Origin: Deltaproteobacteria bacterium
Lineage (GTDB): Bacteria; Desulfobacterota; DSM-4660; Desulfatiglandales; HGW-15
Reading direction: 5' to 3'
DNA: 55,293 bases
Assembly (NCBI GenBank): GCA_020060215.1
Contig: JAGVAP010000109.1
Coordinates: 1-55,293, forward strand
Part shown: positions 1 to 8,280 of the stretch, piece after piece
How positions within the stretch are numbered: position 1 is the first letter of the stretch
How the letters are laid out: each line of letters begins with the position of its first letter
Position numbers and translations under genes: made by a program
The notes under the pieces: model-generated
Told to the model about the DNA's origin: nothing
The model's database searches: none
The model's input: only the letters and a program-made list of their open reading frames with translations

Positions 1-1202
1 AGCGTGATGCTGTCTTTCCAGGTTGCGATCTGATTCCATGTCACGATCACCAGGGCTGAAAGGAAGCATGCCCAAGCAGTGGCAACCGACCTCAGTCCCA
101 CGGAGGTGCCCACCAATAGGCCCGCACCCCAGGAAAGGGCGATGAAAGGACCGATCAGCGGGAGATAGGTATACCGATCGGCTATCGCCTGGCTGCCCAC
201 CTGAACGAACCCGATGACCGGAATCAATGTTACGACATACCAGAGCCATCCCAGCGTCAAGAAGGGGCATTTCGAGGAAAACCGGAATGAGAGATAAGTC
301 AGCACGGCCAGCGTGGTGAAGGCGGCCGTGACCTGCCAGGAAGGAAAATTCTCCACAGGGTAAGGGTAGTGAAATGCCAGTGGTTGGGGCCAGAACGTCT
401 TGACCAGGTACACGCAATACGAGATCAGCGCGTTCGTGATCCTCTGACCCAAAGGGATCTCGTGAAAGATCGCCCCCCACCTCTCCTGCACGGAATAGGT
501 AATAAACACGGACGCCGAGGAGAGGAGAAAGAAAGGGATCTTTTCCAGGAAGATCCGGGGTCCCGGCCTTCTAGGGTCCAGGCGACCTAGGGGCCAGTAA
601 TCCAGGAGCAGTAGAACGAAGGGAAGGGTGATCAACATCGGTTTGGCCATGAGACCGAGCGCGAACAAGAAGATCGTCCACAAGTAGATCCTGGTACCGG
701 GTCGCCGTGCATACCTCTCGTACCCGATCAGAGTGAGCATCCCAAAAGTGGCGCTCAGTACGTCTTTGCGCTCCGCAATCCATGCGACGGATTCCACGTG
801 GAGAGGGTGGAGTGCGAACAATGCAGCGACCAGGAGACTTCGCCATCGGGCCCCCGTGGTCTTCCGGAGAAAGAGAAACAGGAACATTGCATTGAGGAGG
901 TGGAAAACCAGGCTCGTGAGATGATGGCCGGAAGGGTTCAGGCCGAAGAGCTCGGCATCGAGCATATGGGAGACCCATGTGAGAGGGTGCCAGTTGCTCG
1001 CATGTGCGGAAGTGAAGGCCCAGTGAATACCTTCAAGAGAGAGTCCGGATTTGACACGGGCGTTCTCCACCACATACTCGTAATCGTCATAGGTAACGAA
1101 GTCATGGCCCCCCACGCGCCAGTATACCGAGAGGGTTACGACGACCAGGATTAACGACATGAGCAGGGAGGAGTGCTTTTCAATCTCTACTGACTTGATC
1201 AT
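1..1202 (-). CDS. TMTC-like multi-pass membrane glycosyltransferase, C-terminus beyond window
   Basis: The frame is open from 1202 to the window edge, giving about 400 residues with the C-terminus missing. It looks like a bacterial TMTC-like (GT39-related) protein: polytopic membrane enzymes thought to move a sugar from a polyprenyl-phosphate donor outside the membrane. Seen: a first membrane helix near residues 13-28, the acidic pair in FVTYDDYEYV (D39, D40), then WHPLTWVSHMLD, ESVAWIAERKDVLS and a late DRYTYLP. These segments recur in the gene at 1470-3128, so the two are tandem paralogs. Family members usually end in TPR repeats, which would lie off the window. The ATG at 1202 was chosen because the helix follows at normal distance; an in-frame ATG at 1160 is possible. 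Family assignment is firm, sugar and acceptor unknown. Confidence 0.85.
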   Translation of the reverse strand, partial: MIKSVEIEKHSSLLMSLILVVVTLSVYWRVGGHDFVTYDDYEYVVENARVKSGLSLEGIHWAFTSAHASNWHPLTWVSHMLDAELFGLNPSGHHLTSLVFHLLNAMFLFLFLRKTTGARWRSLLVAALFALHPLHVESVAWIAERKDVLSATFGMLTLIGYERYARRPGTRIYLWTIFLFALGLMAKPMLITLPFVLLLLDYWPLGRLDPRRPGPRIFLEKIPFFLLSSASVFITYSVQERWGAIFHEIPLGQRITNALISYCVYLVKTFWPQPLAFHYPYPVENFPSWQVTAAFTTLAVLTYLSFRFSSKCPFLTLGWLWYVVTLIPVIGFVQVGSQAIADRYTYLPLIGPFIALSWGAGLLVGTSVGLRSVATAWACFLSALVIVTWNQIATWKDSIT

Positions 1203-1222
1203 GACCTGGCTCAAAGGGAGGG

Positions 1223-1410
1223 CTCTTTTCAAGAACGAAAAGTCGCTGCCAATTCATTGGCGGCAGTCCAAGGCCCAGGCGGGCGGAGAGCCACCCGGTG
1301 GTCTCCAATCCGCCGCCTTGCGTGGGATCAATGGTGGCAGCCCCCCCGTCCGCCCGCCTTCGCTACCCTTCTGCAAAACCTGTACCCATGACGCTCGTTC
1401 TTGAAAAGAG
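1223..1410. repeat. nested inverted-repeat element between two paralogous genes
   Basis: A 15-base sequence CTCTTTTCAAGAACG (1223-1237) returns as its perfect inverse complement at 1396-1410. Inside it, the 11-base AGGCGGGCGGA (1277-1287) returns inverted at 1349-1359, and a short hairpin with an 8-base stem and TTCA loop lies at 1245-1264. No convincing gene is present. The arrangement resembles a small non-autonomous mobile element (MITE-like) or a strongly structured intergenic RNA. Read on the minus strand, the 1245-1264 hairpin is followed by GACTTTT, so it could also end transcripts from the upstream gene at 1470-3128. Confidence 0.55.
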
Positions 1411-1469
1411 ACCCCTTTCGCAGGCGACCCCCCATCGACCTTCGTTTTTCATAAATCCAAACTGTAGTC

Positions 1470-3128
1470 TCAATTCCTCCCTTGAGAAGAGGGTTCAGAG
1501 TTAGCAGATTCCCCAAGCTTCCTCAAGACGAAAGCGAGATTTCCGGCCGCAATCGGGTCGGTGGGCTGAACGCGCAAGGCCTCCGAGAAATGATCCATGG
1601 CCTCCCGATTCCTGCCCATCCGGAGCAACAGCGTGCCCATGTTTACGTGGCTCTTGTGATCCGACGGATCCATGTCCAATGCAGTGGAATAGTGGGCGAG
1701 GGCATGCTCGATCCTCCCCAGGCGGGACGCGACATTTCCCAAGTGGTGATAGGCGGTCTGGTAATCCGGCCGTGCATCAATGACCTCTCTGAGCTGATCA
1801 TAGGCTGCTTCGAGCCTGCCTTGTTCCTCGAGCCATTTCGCGAGATGGAAACGGGGTAGATAATGACCGCCCGTCACCTGAACGGCGCGCCCGAAAAGGC
1901 AACCGGTGTCCTTCCAGGATTCCACCTGATCCCTCGCGCGGAAAAGCAGGAGGGCGAGGACAAGGATGATTGGGAGGAGAACGAGCGATTTCTGAAGAGT
2001 CCTTCCTCGGACTTCTTCAAACAGGGTGAAGGAGACCATAATGTAGATTCCGATCGCAGGGATATACGTGTAGCGGTCGGCAAAGGCTTGGGCCCCCACC
2101 TGAACCAACCCGATCACGGGGACGAGGGTTCCGAGGTACCAGAGCCATCCCACGATGAGATAAGGTCGTGCCTTGAAGAGGGCAAAGACGATTACGCTTA
2201 AAGCGATGAGGAATGCGACGGCGAGCAAGACCTCTCGCATGCTGATGCCGTGGACCGGATGAGGGTAGAGGCAAGTGAGATCCACAGGAAAGAACATCTT
2301 GCGAACATAAGTCGCATAGGAAACTGCGGCATTGGCCATTCGATTCAGCATGGGGAGGTCGGAAAGTGAGATGACGGCGCCGGAGCCCTTCTGGATCAGA
2401 TATGTGAGCAGGCAGGATCCGGCAGAAAAGAGAAAAAAAGGTAGCTTTTCAAAACAGAGCCGAAACGTAGAGGACATAACCCCCAAACCTCTGCCCGCGG
2501 CCCGGCCCGTCCTTCCGAGTGGCCAATAGTCGAGCAGCAGCAAGACCAGCGGGAGGGTAACGACCATCGGCTTGGACATGAGGCCGAGGATGAACAGGAA
2601 CAGGCATAGAAGGTAATTCGCCCCGTCCTTGTCTCTTGCGTATCGTTCATACGCGACCAGCGCCGAAATCCAGAAGAATGCGCCGAGTACATCCTTTCGC
2701 TCCGAGGCCCATGCGACCGATTCAACATGGAGGGGGTGTATCGAGAAGAGCGCCGCGACCAAGAGACTTGGACCGTAAGAATCCGTCGCCCTTTTGAGGA
2801 AAAGGAAAAGCAGAAGGGTGTTAGCCGTGTGGAACAGGACACTCGTCCAATGATGCCCTGCCGGATTGATACCGAACAGTTCTGCATCGAGCATGTGGGA
2901 AAGCCATGTGATCGGGTGCCAATTGTAGGAATGAACACCCGTCCAGGCCCAGCCGATCCCCTCGATGCTCAAGCCGGATTTCACATGGGGGTTTTGGGTG
3001 ATGTACTCAGGGTCGTCATACGCGACGAAATCATTTTCCCGCACTTGCCAATATGCCGCCAGGGTAAGGGAGGCCAAGAGGAGATAGGGCAACATCACGA
3101 GAGATCGATGTGATGCTCTTGCGTCCAT
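1470..3128 (-). CDS. TMTC-like membrane glycosyltransferase with C-terminal TPR repeats
   Basis: About 552 residues from the ATG at 3128 (another ATG at 3164 is possible; neither has a clear ribosome site). The N-terminal two thirds is polytopic, with FVAYDDPEYI, NWHPITWLSHMLDAELFG, ESVAWASERKDVLG and DRYTYIP, the same landmarks as the neighbour at 1-1202. The last ~130 residues are TPR-like helical repeats with alternating A/Y/L/P spacing (PDYQTAYHHLGNVASRLG, PSDHKSHVNMGTLLLRMG). TMTC-like proteins transfer sugars from lipid carriers at the outer face of the cytoplasmic membrane, and the TPRs probably bind a protein or glycan partner. Paired with its paralog and ahead of a glycan cluster, it probably glycosylates surface or secreted proteins. 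Substrate unknown. Confidence 0.85.
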   Translation of the reverse strand: MDARASHRSLVMLPYLLLASLTLAAYWQVRENDFVAYDDPEYITQNPHVKSGLSIEGIGWAWTGVHSYNWHPITWLSHMLDAELFGINPAGHHWTSVLFHTANTLLLFLFLKRATDSYGPSLLVAALFSIHPLHVESVAWASERKDVLGAFFWISALVAYERYARDKDGANYLLCLFLFILGLMSKPMVVTLPLVLLLLDYWPLGRTGRAAGRGLGVMSSTFRLCFEKLPFFLFSAGSCLLTYLIQKGSGAVISLSDLPMLNRMANAAVSYATYVRKMFFPVDLTCLYPHPVHGISMREVLLAVAFLIALSVIVFALFKARPYLIVGWLWYLGTLVPVIGLVQVGAQAFADRYTYIPAIGIYIMVSFTLFEEVRGRTLQKSLVLLPIILVLALLLFRARDQVESWKDTGCLFGRAVQVTGGHYLPRFHLAKWLEEQGRLEAAYDQLREVIDARPDYQTAYHHLGNVASRLGRIEHALAHYSTALDMDPSDHKSHVNMGTLLLRMGRNREAMDHFSEALRVQPTDPIAAGNLAFVLRKLGESANSEPSSQGRN

Positions 3129-3263
3129 ACGTCGCTCTGAGATGTCCTCCAATCCCTGTGACATGGCTGGGATCTTATGCAAAAGATCTTCAACTTGCAA
3201 CCGAGGAGTCCGTGTAGGATGTCTCAGGGCATGGAGGCTGTAGGGGTGCCGCACATCGGCCCC

Positions 3264-3292
3264 TTGACTTCTACTTTGATGTCCTATACAGA
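3264..3292 (+). promoter_or_regulatory. candidate sigma70-type promoter for the 3367 gene
   Basis: TTGACT at 3264-3269 is followed after 17 bases by TACAGA (3287-3292), or after 15 bases by TATACA (3285-3290). It lies in the gap between divergent genes and points at the GT2 gene. The -10 match is modest. Confidence 0.3.
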
Positions 3293-3327
3293 TAGGGACA
3301 AAATTCTGCTGTCACCGCAATACCTTG

Positions 3328-3354
3328 TCCGCGAGCGCCGATCGTGCTCCTACG
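3328..3354 (-). repeat. REP-like palindrome, copy 1
   Basis: On the minus strand this reads GTAGGAGC, then a CGATCG core, then GCTCGCGGA. The GTAGGAGC arm with a GCTC partner is shared with copies at 38477-38508 and 43331-43353. It resembles the REP palindromes of gamma-proteobacteria. Its presence here argues that the GT2 coding region starts downstream, at 3367. Confidence 0.5.
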
Positions 3355-3366
3355 AAGGGTTCGGGA

Positions 3367-4314
3367 ATGCATCTGAAAAAGACGATTGCCGTCGTGATAC
3401 CGGCGTACGATGAAGAGAGGCTGATCGAGCAGACGCTGAAAAACGTTCCTTCATTTGTGGACAAGATCATCGTCGTTGACGACGCCAGCCGGGACGGGAC
3501 ACTTCATGTGGTCAGGAGGGCTGCCGAGGCGGACGGCCGCATTTGCTGCCTCAGCCACAACGAAAATCAGGGAGTCGGCGGGGCCATTGTGACCGGGTAT
3601 AAGAAGACGCTCGATCTTGGAATCGATATCACCGCCGTCATGGGCGGGGACGCCCAAATGGATCCACGGGAACTGATCGATGTGATCGACCCGGTGGCGA
3701 AGGGCGAGGTGGACTATACGAAGGGAAACAGGCTTTTTCAGGGCGACGCCTGGACCATGATCCCGCATTACCGTTATCTCGGGAACTCTTTCCTATCTTT
3801 GGTGACCAAGATCGCATCCGGCTACTGGCATATTGCAGACTCCCAAAGCGGGTACACCGCCGTGTCTCTTCCCGTGTTGAAGCGACTGGACCTGGACCGG
3901 ATCTACAAGAGGTACGGTATGCCGAACGACATGCTCATCAAGCTCAACCAGTACGACTTCCGGGTCAGGGATGTTCACGTGACACCCGTGTACAACATTG
4001 GTGAGAAGTCGGGGATCCGGCTCAGGAGCGTCATTCCCCGGATCACATGGCTCCTCTTCAAGGGTTTCTGGGAGAGACTGTTTTTTAAATACGTGATCAG
4101 GGATTTTCATCCCCTGGTTTTTTTCTACATCTTCTCTTTTTTCCTCCTGACGGCCAGCGTCCCGCTGATCATCAGGCTTTTCTACATGTGGGGGACTACG
4201 GGGGTCATTCCGGGGATCAATGCCATGGCCGTGGTCTTTACGGTGATCAGCGGTCTGCAGACCCTCTTTTTCGGCATGTGGTTCGATATGGAGTACAACA
4301 AGCACCTGCGATAG
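3367..4314 (+). CDS. GT2 family glycosyltransferase with C-terminal membrane helices
   Basis: 315 residues. The N-terminal half is a GT-A fold of the polyprenol-phosphate glycosyltransferase (DPM1/ArnC-like) type: AVVIPAYDEERL at the start, VVDDASRDGT for nucleotide-sugar binding near residue 35, and MGGDAQMDP where most relatives have DGDxQ (first Asp replaced by Gly). Two C-terminal membrane helices (around FFYIFSFFLL and MAVVFTVISGL) anchor it. Such enzymes load a sugar onto undecaprenyl or dolichyl phosphate, which would supply the GT39/TMTC-type enzymes next door. The start at 3367 follows AAGGG and excludes the REP-like palindrome from the protein; an upstream in-frame start at 3325 would include it. 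The sugar is unknown. Confidence 0.85.
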   Translation: MHLKKTIAVVIPAYDEERLIEQTLKNVPSFVDKIIVVDDASRDGTLHVVRRAAEADGRICCLSHNENQGVGGAIVTGYKKTLDLGIDITAVMGGDAQMDPRELIDVIDPVAKGEVDYTKGNRLFQGDAWTMIPHYRYLGNSFLSLVTKIASGYWHIADSQSGYTAVSLPVLKRLDLDRIYKRYGMPNDMLIKLNQYDFRVRDVHVTPVYNIGEKSGIRLRSVIPRITWLLFKGFWERLFFKYVIRDFHPLVFFYIFSFFLLTASVPLIIRLFYMWGTTGVIPGINAMAVVFTVISGLQTLFFGMWFDMEYNKHLR

Positions 4315-4339
4315 GGAGAGACGAGGGATTTCCAGGGGA

Positions 4340-5158
4340 GTGGCCATAGACTTCAGAATCCGTGACTATGAGGATCTCCTGAGGGAAATAGGCCAAAGCG
4401 GGCGGCCGGTCTTTCCAGTAGGAGATTACTTCGGGCAGCGGGAGACTCCCCCTGCCTTTTTTGTGCTGAGGCATGACGTGGACCGGAGGCCGAACCGGGC
4501 CTTGCGCATGGCCGAGGTCGAAATAGGGCGGGGTATACGATCTACCTACTATTTTCGCGTCACCCCCGGCGTCTTCAACACGGATGTCGTCATGGAGATC
4601 GCCGCCATGGGACACGAGATCGGATACCACTACGAGGTCCTCGACAAGGCGAGGGGGAGACTCGACCTTGCCGAGAAGATCTTCAGACGGGAGCTCGATC
4701 GGCTGAGGTCTATCGCAGACGTCAAAACCGCGTCCATGCACGGCAGTCCGCTTTCGCGGTGGGACAATCGCGATTTCTGGAAAGACCACAGGCCTCAGGA
4801 ATTCGGCCTTCTTGGAGAGGCTTACATCAGTGTGGCGAAGAGGGATCTCGTATACCTCACGGATACGGGCCGGGGTTGGAATCGCACGCTCTTCAACCTG
4901 CGGGATCGGTTCGCCCCCGACTCCATAGCCCCACTCCCTTCTTTTCGACACACCCGGGAGCTGGCCGAGGCGATCCGGCAGGGGAGGTTCAAGAGGATCT
5001 ACCTGCAGGTGCATCCCAACCGCTGGACATCCGGGGGGCTTGAAGGATATGGGCAATGGGTCGAGGATTGGGTTCTGAACGCAGCCAAGTGGCTTCTGGC
5101 CCGATGTTATCACAGGAGGCTCCAGCATGAGGATCCTGCTCGTCAACCCTCCTTATAG
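4340..5158 (+). CDS. polysaccharide deacetylase-like (NodB-type) protein
   Basis: 272 residues from a GTG at 4340, preceded by GAGGGA. Deacetylase landmarks: RHDVD near residue 43 (metal-binding His-Asp pair), GHEIGYHYE near residue 94 (second metal His) and a late LQVHPNRW. The family removes N- or O-acetyl groups from glycans with a bound divalent metal; this compact form without a signal peptide is common in capsule and O-antigen clusters and may act on cytoplasmic or lipid-linked sugars. It lies 25 bases after the GT2 gene and overlaps the next gene by 32 bases, so the three are probably one transcript. Fold assignment is good, substrate unknown. Confidence 0.8.
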   Translation: MAIDFRIRDYEDLLREIGQSGRPVFPVGDYFGQRETPPAFFVLRHDVDRRPNRALRMAEVEIGRGIRSTYYFRVTPGVFNTDVVMEIAAMGHEIGYHYEVLDKARGRLDLAEKIFRRELDRLRSIADVKTASMHGSPLSRWDNRDFWKDHRPQEFGLLGEAYISVAKRDLVYLTDTGRGWNRTLFNLRDRFAPDSIAPLPSFRHTRELAEAIRQGRFKRIYLQVHPNRWTSGGLEGYGQWVEDWVLNAAKWLLARCYHRRLQHEDPARQPSL

Positions 5159-7235
5159 CGCGGAAGAACGCTATGGAAAGGACCTCGGGAGGTTCGGTCC
5201 CTTGAACGAGCCCCTCGGCCTCGCCTATATCGCGGCGACCCTCGAGCGATCGGGCCACGAGGCCGCCATCCTGGACGCGCCCGCTTTGGGGATGTGGGCA
5301 GCGGAGATCCCGTCCCGCATCGAGGGACAGGGATACGAGATCGCCGGGGTTACCATGCTCACTCCCATGTACGCAAGGAGTATCGAGGTGGTTCGCACGA
5401 TCAGGAGTGCGTTTCCGAAGATGCCCATTGTCGTGGGAGGGGCCCATCCGACGATCCTGCCTGAAGAGACCCTCCAAAGAAATCCCGAAATCGACTTCTG
5501 CGTTGTGGGCGAGGGAGAGGGGGTGATGCTGCATCTCGTCGAGGCCCTGCAAAGCGGCCGCTCCACGGCGGACATTCCGGGTCTCGCGTATCGCAGAGGC
5601 CAAGAGGTGCGCGTGAACCCTCCGTCCTTGCCCGTGGCCGACCTGGACGATCTGCCCATGCCGGCAAGACACCTCCTCCCCATGGACGCGTACCACATGA
5701 CCAGGAGCCGGACAAAATCGAACCAAGCCTACACGGTGAGCGTTGCGCGAGGGTGTCCTTTCGACTGCGCATTCTGTTGCCGCATCTTCGGCAGAAAGGT
5801 CCGCCACCACTCGGTCGGTAGGATCCTCGAGGAGATCGGGATTCTCATCGATCGGTATGGCGCCAGGGAAATCAATCTGGAGGCGGACACCCTCACGCTG
5901 AACAAGTCGTTTCTGAAATCCCTCTGCGACGGGCTGGTGCGGTCGGGCCTCTCCAAGAGGATCGCTTGGACGTGTGAGAGCCGCGTGGACACGGTGGATG
6001 AAGCCCTGCTGAGGAGGATGAAAGAGGCTGGATGCTGGCAGATCAGCTACGGTGTGGAGACGGGCACACAGCGTCTCCTCGACCTGATCCACAAAGGGAT
6101 CACTCTGGGTCGAATTGAGCAGACCTTTGCGCTGACCAAGAGAATCGGGATCACGATACGGGCCTTCTATATGCTCGGGCTTCCCACGGAGACCAGGGAG
6201 GAGAGCCTCAGAACCATCTCCTTTGCAAGGCGGCTCGACGCCGAGTGGTCTCAATTCACTTTATGCACCCCGTTCCCGGGGACGGAGATGTGGGAACTGG
6301 CGGTGAAGGATGGTGGCTTGAGCGCGGGGGACTGGTCCGATTTCAAGACCCACGGTGGTTGGACATCAGGTCGCTTGGCCTATGTTCCAAAGGGCAGGTC
6401 TCTGTCGGAAATGAAGGATCTCCAGAAGAGGGCCTACAGGGCGGTCTACCTGCGACCGAAGGTCTTCCTTCGCTTTTTGAAAAATGTGGATTCCCCCGGC
6501 AAATTGAAGGTGTATGCAACCGGACTCTGGGTGTTGATCAAGAGCCTGATTTCTGGAGACCGGGTTTCATCGGAAGGGGTCGGCCGGATCGGCAGAAAGG
6601 CCTTGAAGGAATTCTCGAAAGGGGTATACGTAGACTCCCCGGTTTATTTCGCCCGGAATCCACTGGTCAGGGTCATCAACTGGGGAAAGTTGGATGCGGC
6701 CATTTCGCTGGCCCAGCCGGGCTCCGGACTCAGGGTGCTTGACTTCTGCTGCGGCAACGGCGTCCTGCTGCCGACCCTCGCCCGGGAATTCATGCAGGCC
6801 GCCGCATTTGACTTTCACACCGAGGCCGCTGCCAGGTTGAAGAAGCATTTCGGGTTGGACACCCCCCTTCTTCGGGCAGACGGGAACTCGATCCCGTTCA
6901 AGAACGGATCGTTCGACCTCGTTTTTGCCCTCTCCGCACTCGAGCATTTCAGGGAGCTGGATCGAGCCCTGTCCGAGATCTACCGGGTGCTGAAGTCGGG
7001 CGGCCGTCTTCTTTTCCTCTCCCCAACCGAGAATCTCTTCTACCGTTTCGGAAGGCGTGCACTCGGGTATCGTAAGCCTGAAGATCACTACCACACCGCC
7101 TCTGCACTCGAGGAAAGGCTTCACAGGTTCTTTTCCCCGGCCACTGTGAAGAACTGGCCTCTCGACTCCCCTTTTTTCTCTATGTACAGAATAGCCCTGT
7201 TCCAGAAAAGAAGTGCGACTGCAAAGGGGGGTTGA
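5127..7235 (+). CDS. B12-binding radical SAM enzyme fused to a SAM methyltransferase
   Basis: 702 residues; start supported by AGGAGG seven bases upstream of the ATG. Residues ~1-150 form a cobalamin-binding Rossmann domain (LLVNPPYS start, VVGGAHPTILPEE, CVVGEGEG). A radical SAM domain follows with GCPFDCAFCC giving the cluster cysteines C210, C214 and C217. From ~residue 530 there is a second, class I methyltransferase domain (VLDFCCGNG around D539, later FDLVFALSALEHF and RVLKSGGRLLFLSP). B12-dependent radical SAM enzymes typically methylate unactivated carbon or build unusual cofactors and lipids. The fused second methyltransferase suggests two-step tailoring of one substrate. It lies in a glycan operon, so a sugar or lipid-linked substrate is likely. 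The two-domain fusion is unusual. Confidence 0.85.
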   Translation: MRILLVNPPYSAEERYGKDLGRFGPLNEPLGLAYIAATLERSGHEAAILDAPALGMWAAEIPSRIEGQGYEIAGVTMLTPMYARSIEVVRTIRSAFPKMPIVVGGAHPTILPEETLQRNPEIDFCVVGEGEGVMLHLVEALQSGRSTADIPGLAYRRGQEVRVNPPSLPVADLDDLPMPARHLLPMDAYHMTRSRTKSNQAYTVSVARGCPFDCAFCCRIFGRKVRHHSVGRILEEIGILIDRYGAREINLEADTLTLNKSFLKSLCDGLVRSGLSKRIAWTCESRVDTVDEALLRRMKEAGCWQISYGVETGTQRLLDLIHKGITLGRIEQTFALTKRIGITIRAFYMLGLPTETREESLRTISFARRLDAEWSQFTLCTPFPGTEMWELAVKDGGLSAGDWSDFKTHGGWTSGRLAYVPKGRSLSEMKDLQKRAYRAVYLRPKVFLRFLKNVDSPGKLKVYATGLWVLIKSLISGDRVSSEGVGRIGRKALKEFSKGVYVDSPVYFARNPLVRVINWGKLDAAISLAQPGSGLRVLDFCCGNGVLLPTLAREFMQAAAFDFHTEAAARLKKHFGLDTPLLRADGNSIPFKNGSFDLVFALSALEHFRELDRALSEIYRVLKSGGRLLFLSPTENLFYRFGRRALGYRKPEDHYHTASALEERLHRFFSPATVKNWPLDSPFFSMYRIALFQKRSATAKGG

Positions 7236-7239
7236 GTCC

Positions 7240-8280
7240 TTGCTCCGCCGGTTGATGGACATTTTGTGTTGTCCGCTGTGCAGGAAAGGGCTGCGGCTCA
7301 GGGTGCACGAACAGGACCGTCTGGGTGGACCGGACGGGCCCTTCCCGGGGTGCCGCGACTTCTGCCAGTATTCCTCCCAGAGTTTGGATCCATCCAACAT
7401 AGCCTTTGCCTATGCCCATTGCGCCGAGTGCTACCGACTCGACGTCCGGCAAGGAGAGCTCACGTGCGGTTCGGGACATCGGTTCGGGATTCTGAAGTCC
7501 GTGCCCAGGTTCAACCCCGAGCAGAGCGAACAGAAAAGGACCAAGACGACCTTTGACATGGAGTGGTCGGGCTTCCGGTATGGGGAGCGGATCTACGGTC
7601 ATTCGGAGGAAGAGGAACTTCAGGATTTTTTCCGACGTATGTCGGTGGACATCTCATTCCTACAGGGAAAGACCGTACTCGATGCCGGTTGTGGAACGGG
7701 AAGACTGACCCGCAGTATTGCCCGGTGCGCCAAAGAGGTGGTAGGGATGGATTTCAGCGGGGGCATTGAAGAGGCTTCCCATCGAAACCGGGCACTGACC
7801 AACGTGCACATCGTTCAGGGGGACATCATGCACCCTCCCTTCAAGGAAGCGTCCTTTGACTACGTTTACTCCAAGGGTGTTCTGCACTATGTGCCGGACG
7901 TATGGACCTCTTTGCGCTCCCTTGCCTCTCTGGTTGGTAGAGGTGGATACTTGTCGGTCACGATCAACCCGGAGAGGTCTTTTGGTTTCGAGTTTTTCAA
8001 CAAGGAATTGAGAAGAATAACCGTGAAATTACCCCTGGCCGCCGTATATTGGCTCAGCCACTCCCTGGTGCCGTTCCTCGACCTGGCCTGGTTTTGGAGC
8101 GGCCTCGAGAGGAGACCGATCGAGTGGAAGGAGAGGGCCCATATGATCTTCAACTGGCTCTCTTCGGAACACCTGAACACCTCCAGTGACCGTGAAATGA
8201 CCCGTTGGTTTACCGATCTGGGTTTCGACGGCTTGGAGCTGTCCGAAATACCTGTAGGAGTCAGGGGGAGCAAATCCTGA
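7240..8280 (+). CDS. zinc-ribbon SAM-dependent methyltransferase
   Basis: About 346 residues from a TTG at 7240, which has a GGGGGG ribosome site 9-10 bases upstream; a GTG at 7213 and an ATG at 7255 are alternatives. The N-terminus is a Trm112-like zinc ribbon (ILCCPLCRKG, then a CAEC pair and LTCGSGH). The second part is a class I methyltransferase: VLDAGCGTGRLTRSIA (motif I, near residue 149), VVGMDFSGG, then VQGDIMHPPFKEASFDYVYSKGVLHY. It begins five bases after the radical SAM-methyltransferase fusion and ends where the opposing gene ends, so it closes this plus-strand operon. Related genes in O-antigen clusters methylate sugar hydroxyls or terminal groups. Exact substrate not inferable. 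Confidence 0.82.
   Translation: MLRRLMDILCCPLCRKGLRLRVHEQDRLGGPDGPFPGCRDFCQYSSQSLDPSNIAFAYAHCAECYRLDVRQGELTCGSGHRFGILKSVPRFNPEQSEQKRTKTTFDMEWSGFRYGERIYGHSEEEELQDFFRRMSVDISFLQGKTVLDAGCGTGRLTRSIARCAKEVVGMDFSGGIEEASHRNRALTNVHIVQGDIMHPPFKEASFDYVYSKGVLHYVPDVWTSLRSLASLVGRGGYLSVTINPERSFGFEFFNKELRRITVKLPLAAVYWLSHSLVPFLDLAWFWSGLERRPIEWKERAHMIFNWLSSEHLNTSSDREMTRWFTDLGFDGLELSEIPVGVRGSKS

Noticed and set aside
1159..1504. Short plus-strand frames between the TMTC-like genes
   Set aside because: They fall within the inverted-repeat element, have no ribosome sites and encode low-complexity peptides.
4989..6254. 421-codon antisense frame over the radical SAM fusion gene
   Set aside because: It results from GC-rich codon bias on the other strand; the sense gene has full catalytic motifs.
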